Source of the DNA: an uncultured Francisella sp.
GTDB lineage: Bacteria > Pseudomonadota > Gammaproteobacteria > Burkholderiales > Neisseriaceae
Direction: 5' to 3'
Assembly (NCBI GenBank): GCA_943913135.1
Contig: CALTVE010000001.1
Location: forward strand, 248,001-312,000
Length of the DNA stretch: 64,000 nucleotides
Part shown: positions 62,167 through 64,000 of the stretch, one piece after another
Position numbering within the stretch: position 1 is the stretch's first letter
Layout: each line of letters opens with the position of its first letter
Made by a program: the position numbers and the translations under genes
Notes under the pieces: generated by a model
Told to the model about the DNA's origin: nothing
Database searches by the model: none
What the model saw: the letters and a program-made list of their open reading frames with translations, nothing else

Positions 62167-64000
62167 ATGAATCGCTATCCTACCTGGAAATATGTTTTAG
62201 TTATCGTCGTATTATGTCTTTCTGTACTCTGTGCTATCCCTAATTTGTTCAAAGAAATACCTGCTATCCAGATATCTGCTGCAAGGCAACCGGCACAGAT
62301 TACTCAGGCTTTACAAGAACAAATGCTTTCTTTATTAAAAACACACGCAATTCCTACTACAGGCGCTTTTATAGAAAACGAAAGTTTAAAAATCCGCTTT
62401 CCAAGTACTGCGGCCCAAGCGGCAGCCCGACCTTTATTGGAAAACAATCTGGGTCAAGGCTATGTAGTAGCCCTCAATTTCATTTCTGGCACCCCTCACT
62501 GGCTGGAAAAAATCGGCGCCAAACCTATGTATTTAGGGCTAGATTTAAGGGGTGGACTCCATTTTCTTTTGCAAGTGGACATGAGTACCGCTTATCGAAA
62601 AAAAATGGATACCTATACGACCGATCTACGTAGTTTGCTACATAACCATCATATCCGTAATGGGGGCGCTAAAATCCATGACTCTGACATCAAAATCGCT
62701 TTTCAAAATAATGAGAAAGCTACGGAAGCTTTGCGCTTAATTAAAAAAGAAATTCCCACTTTAAACAACATTGCCTTGGGGGGGGATGATACGCTTATCA
62801 TCCATGTGGATCCAAGAGCAGGAATGCAGCAAACTGAAGCAGGTGTCATTCAGCAAAATATCCAAACGCTGAATAACCGCATTAATGCATTAGGAGTAGC
62901 TGAACCGATTATTCAACAAGCAGGAAGTGATCGAATCATGATCCAACTGCCAGGTATCCAGGATAGCGCACAAGCGAAAAATATTATCGGTCGTACAGCA
63001 ACTTTAGAAGTACATTTAGTAGCCAACGACCGTTTACAGCAAGAAGCGTATACATCCAACACCGTCCCTGATGGCTATGAAAAAATTGATAACCCACAAA
63101 CAGGTATACCCCTTTTAGTAAATAAAAATATTGAATTAACCGGCGATAATATCAATCACGCTTCTCCAGGGCAAACAGAGTTAGGGCAAGCAGCAGTCGA
63201 TTTAAAACTGGATCGAACCGGTGCTGAACGCTTCTACAAACTTACTAAAGCCAATCGTGGTAAGCAAATTGCCATGGTGTTGGTAGAAGAAGATCACAAA
63301 GAAGTGGTCACCGCGCCTAGAGTCAATGAACCTATCCCTGGGGGAAATGTACAGATTTCCGGAAGCATGAATCAAAAAGAAGCTTCTGATATTGCTTTAC
63401 TTTTGCAATCAGGTTCTTTGGCCGCGCCGATGAAGATTATTGAAGAGCGCAGTATCGGTCCTTCTGCCGGTAAAGAAAATATTGCTAAAGGTTTTCATTC
63501 AGTACTATGGGGGTTTGCCACTATTATTATCTTCATGGTGTTGTATTACCGGATGTTTGGCGTATTTTCCTCGCTATCTTTGTTCACAAATCTGATCATG
63601 TTAATTGCTCTTCTTTCATTGATTCAAGCAACACTGACTTTGCCTGGAATTGCGGCAGTTGCTTTAACCCTGGGGATGGCCATTGATGCCAACGTATTGA
63701 TCAATGAGCGTATCCGTGAAGAGCTTCGACGGGGAGACCCGCCGCGCTTGGCTTGCAGCAAGGGTTATGAATTCGCCTGGGGAACAATTTTAGATTCCAA
63801 CGTGACCTCTTTAATTGCTGGTCTAGCTTTATTGATTTTTAGCGGCGCCGGTCCAGTCAAAGGATTTGCAGTCGTACATTGTTTGGGGATTTTAACTTCT
63901 ATGTTTAGTTCGGTAGTAGTGTCACGGGCCATTGTTAACGCTTGGTATGGTAGAAAACGCAATCTTAAACACTTATCCATTGGCATGAACTACAACCAAA
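62167..64000 (+). CDS. secD: protein translocase subunit SecD, 3' partial
   Basis: Inner-membrane component that uses proton force to pull secreted proteins through the Sec channel. 611 codons are visible with no stop before the window edge; E. coli SecD has 615 residues, so it is almost complete. An N-terminal membrane helix (about 8-27), LGLDLRGGLHFLLQVD, the periplasmic P1 domain with NTLNNRINALGVAEP-like sequence, then five C-terminal helices from about 440 with LTLGMAIDANVLINERIREE. The ATG at 62167 has AGGGTG upstream. secF is expected next. Confidence 0.96.
   Translation, partial: MNRYPTWKYVLVIVVLCLSVLCAIPNLFKEIPAIQISAARQPAQITQALQEQMLSLLKTHAIPTTGAFIENESLKIRFPSTAAQAAARPLLENNLGQGYVVALNFISGTPHWLEKIGAKPMYLGLDLRGGLHFLLQVDMSTAYRKKMDTYTTDLRSLLHNHHIRNGGAKIHDSDIKIAFQNNEKATEALRLIKKEIPTLNNIALGGDDTLIIHVDPRAGMQQTEAGVIQQNIQTLNNRINALGVAEPIIQQAGSDRIMIQLPGIQDSAQAKNIIGRTATLEVHLVANDRLQQEAYTSNTVPDGYEKIDNPQTGIPLLVNKNIELTGDNINHASPGQTELGQAAVDLKLDRTGAERFYKLTKANRGKQIAMVLVEEDHKEVVTAPRVNEPIPGGNVQISGSMNQKEASDIALLLQSGSLAAPMKIIEERSIGPSAGKENIAKGFHSVLWGFATIIIFMVLYYRMFGVFSSLSLFTNLIMLIALLSLIQATLTLPGIAAVALTLGMAIDANVLINERIREELRRGDPPRLACSKGYEFAWGTILDSNVTSLIAGLALLIFSGAGPVKGFAVVHCLGILTSMFSSVVVSRAIVNAWYGRKRNLKHLSIGMNYNQ

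Overview
The window is a dense stretch of a gammaproteobacterial chromosome of moderate to low GC content, with almost no intergenic space. The gene set is typical of Gammaproteobacteria: dapA-bamC, kdsB and waaA for Kdo-lipid A, ubiK, comM (yifB), ttcA, algH-ruvX, yajC-secD, envC-gpmI-ctpA and a ybiT-type ABC-F gene. Block order such as folK - deoxynucleoside kinase - panB, and the AT-leaning base use, remind me of Legionella/Coxiella relatives, but that placement is an inference. I see no insertion sequence, prophage, CRISPR array or rRNA operon, and no gap over 300 bases.

Layout. 1-1.2 kb: kdsB (5' end missing) and adk. 1.2-7.3 kb (minus): DUF3460 gene, O-methyltransferase, purE, a small lipoprotein, purK, tsaD, dapE and an ornithine carbamoyltransferase, nearly all touching or overlapping. 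7.4-10.6 kb (plus): pcnB, folK, deoxynucleoside kinase, panB. 10.6-12.8 kb (minus): ybiT and a membrane protein. 12.9-17.6 kb (plus): dapA-bamC, rdgB-hemW and a type IV pilin. 17.6-19.9 kb (minus): rnr. 20-26 kb (plus): a UmuD/LexA-like autoprotease, dinB, rpe-gph-recX, ubiK-comM. 26.1-30.7 kb (minus): a small secreted protein, rluB-ribE-ftsK. 30.8-34.7 kb (plus): fumC-aroE-lipoprotein-ribD. 35-41 kb (minus): gcvT-gcvH-pgk-waaA-dinG. 41-44.3 kb: trmA and ttcA (tail to tail, overlapping), two paralogous small secreted proteins and a DUF456 membrane protein. 44.3-44.8 kb: tRNA-fMet and tRNA-Phe (minus), tRNA-Ser (plus). 44.8-53.1 kb (minus): tonB, lldD, birA, allophanate hydrolase and urea carboxylase. 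53.3-60.5 kb (minus): coiled-coil lipoprotein, ruvB, a TfoX_C-TadA fusion, ctpA, envC, gpmI. 60.6-64 kb (plus): algH-ruvX, yajC-secD (secD runs off the window).

Most genes are housekeeping: lysine/peptidoglycan precursors (dapA, dapE), purines (purE, purK), riboflavin (ribD, ribE), folate (folK), pantothenate (panB), glycine cleavage (gcvT, gcvH), lipopolysaccharide, tRNA modification (tsaD, trmA, ttcA, tadA, hemW nearby), DNA repair (dinB, recX, dinG, ruvB) and protein export (yajC, secD). The main accessory block is the biotin-dependent urea amidolyase pair, in which the biotin ligase gene birA directly follows the two enzymes it would serve.

The most unusual signals are: the TfoX_C-TadA fusion beside an orphan ruvB; a 23/24-base tandem duplication that gives the UmuD-like gene two in-frame start codons, each with its own ribosome binding site; tandem secreted paralogues next to DUF456; a pseudoknot-compatible intergenic region between recX and ubiK; a deoxynucleoside kinase with an altered Walker A glycine; and an FtsK with only one visible N-terminal membrane segment. 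No single element is clearly a new defence or mobile system.
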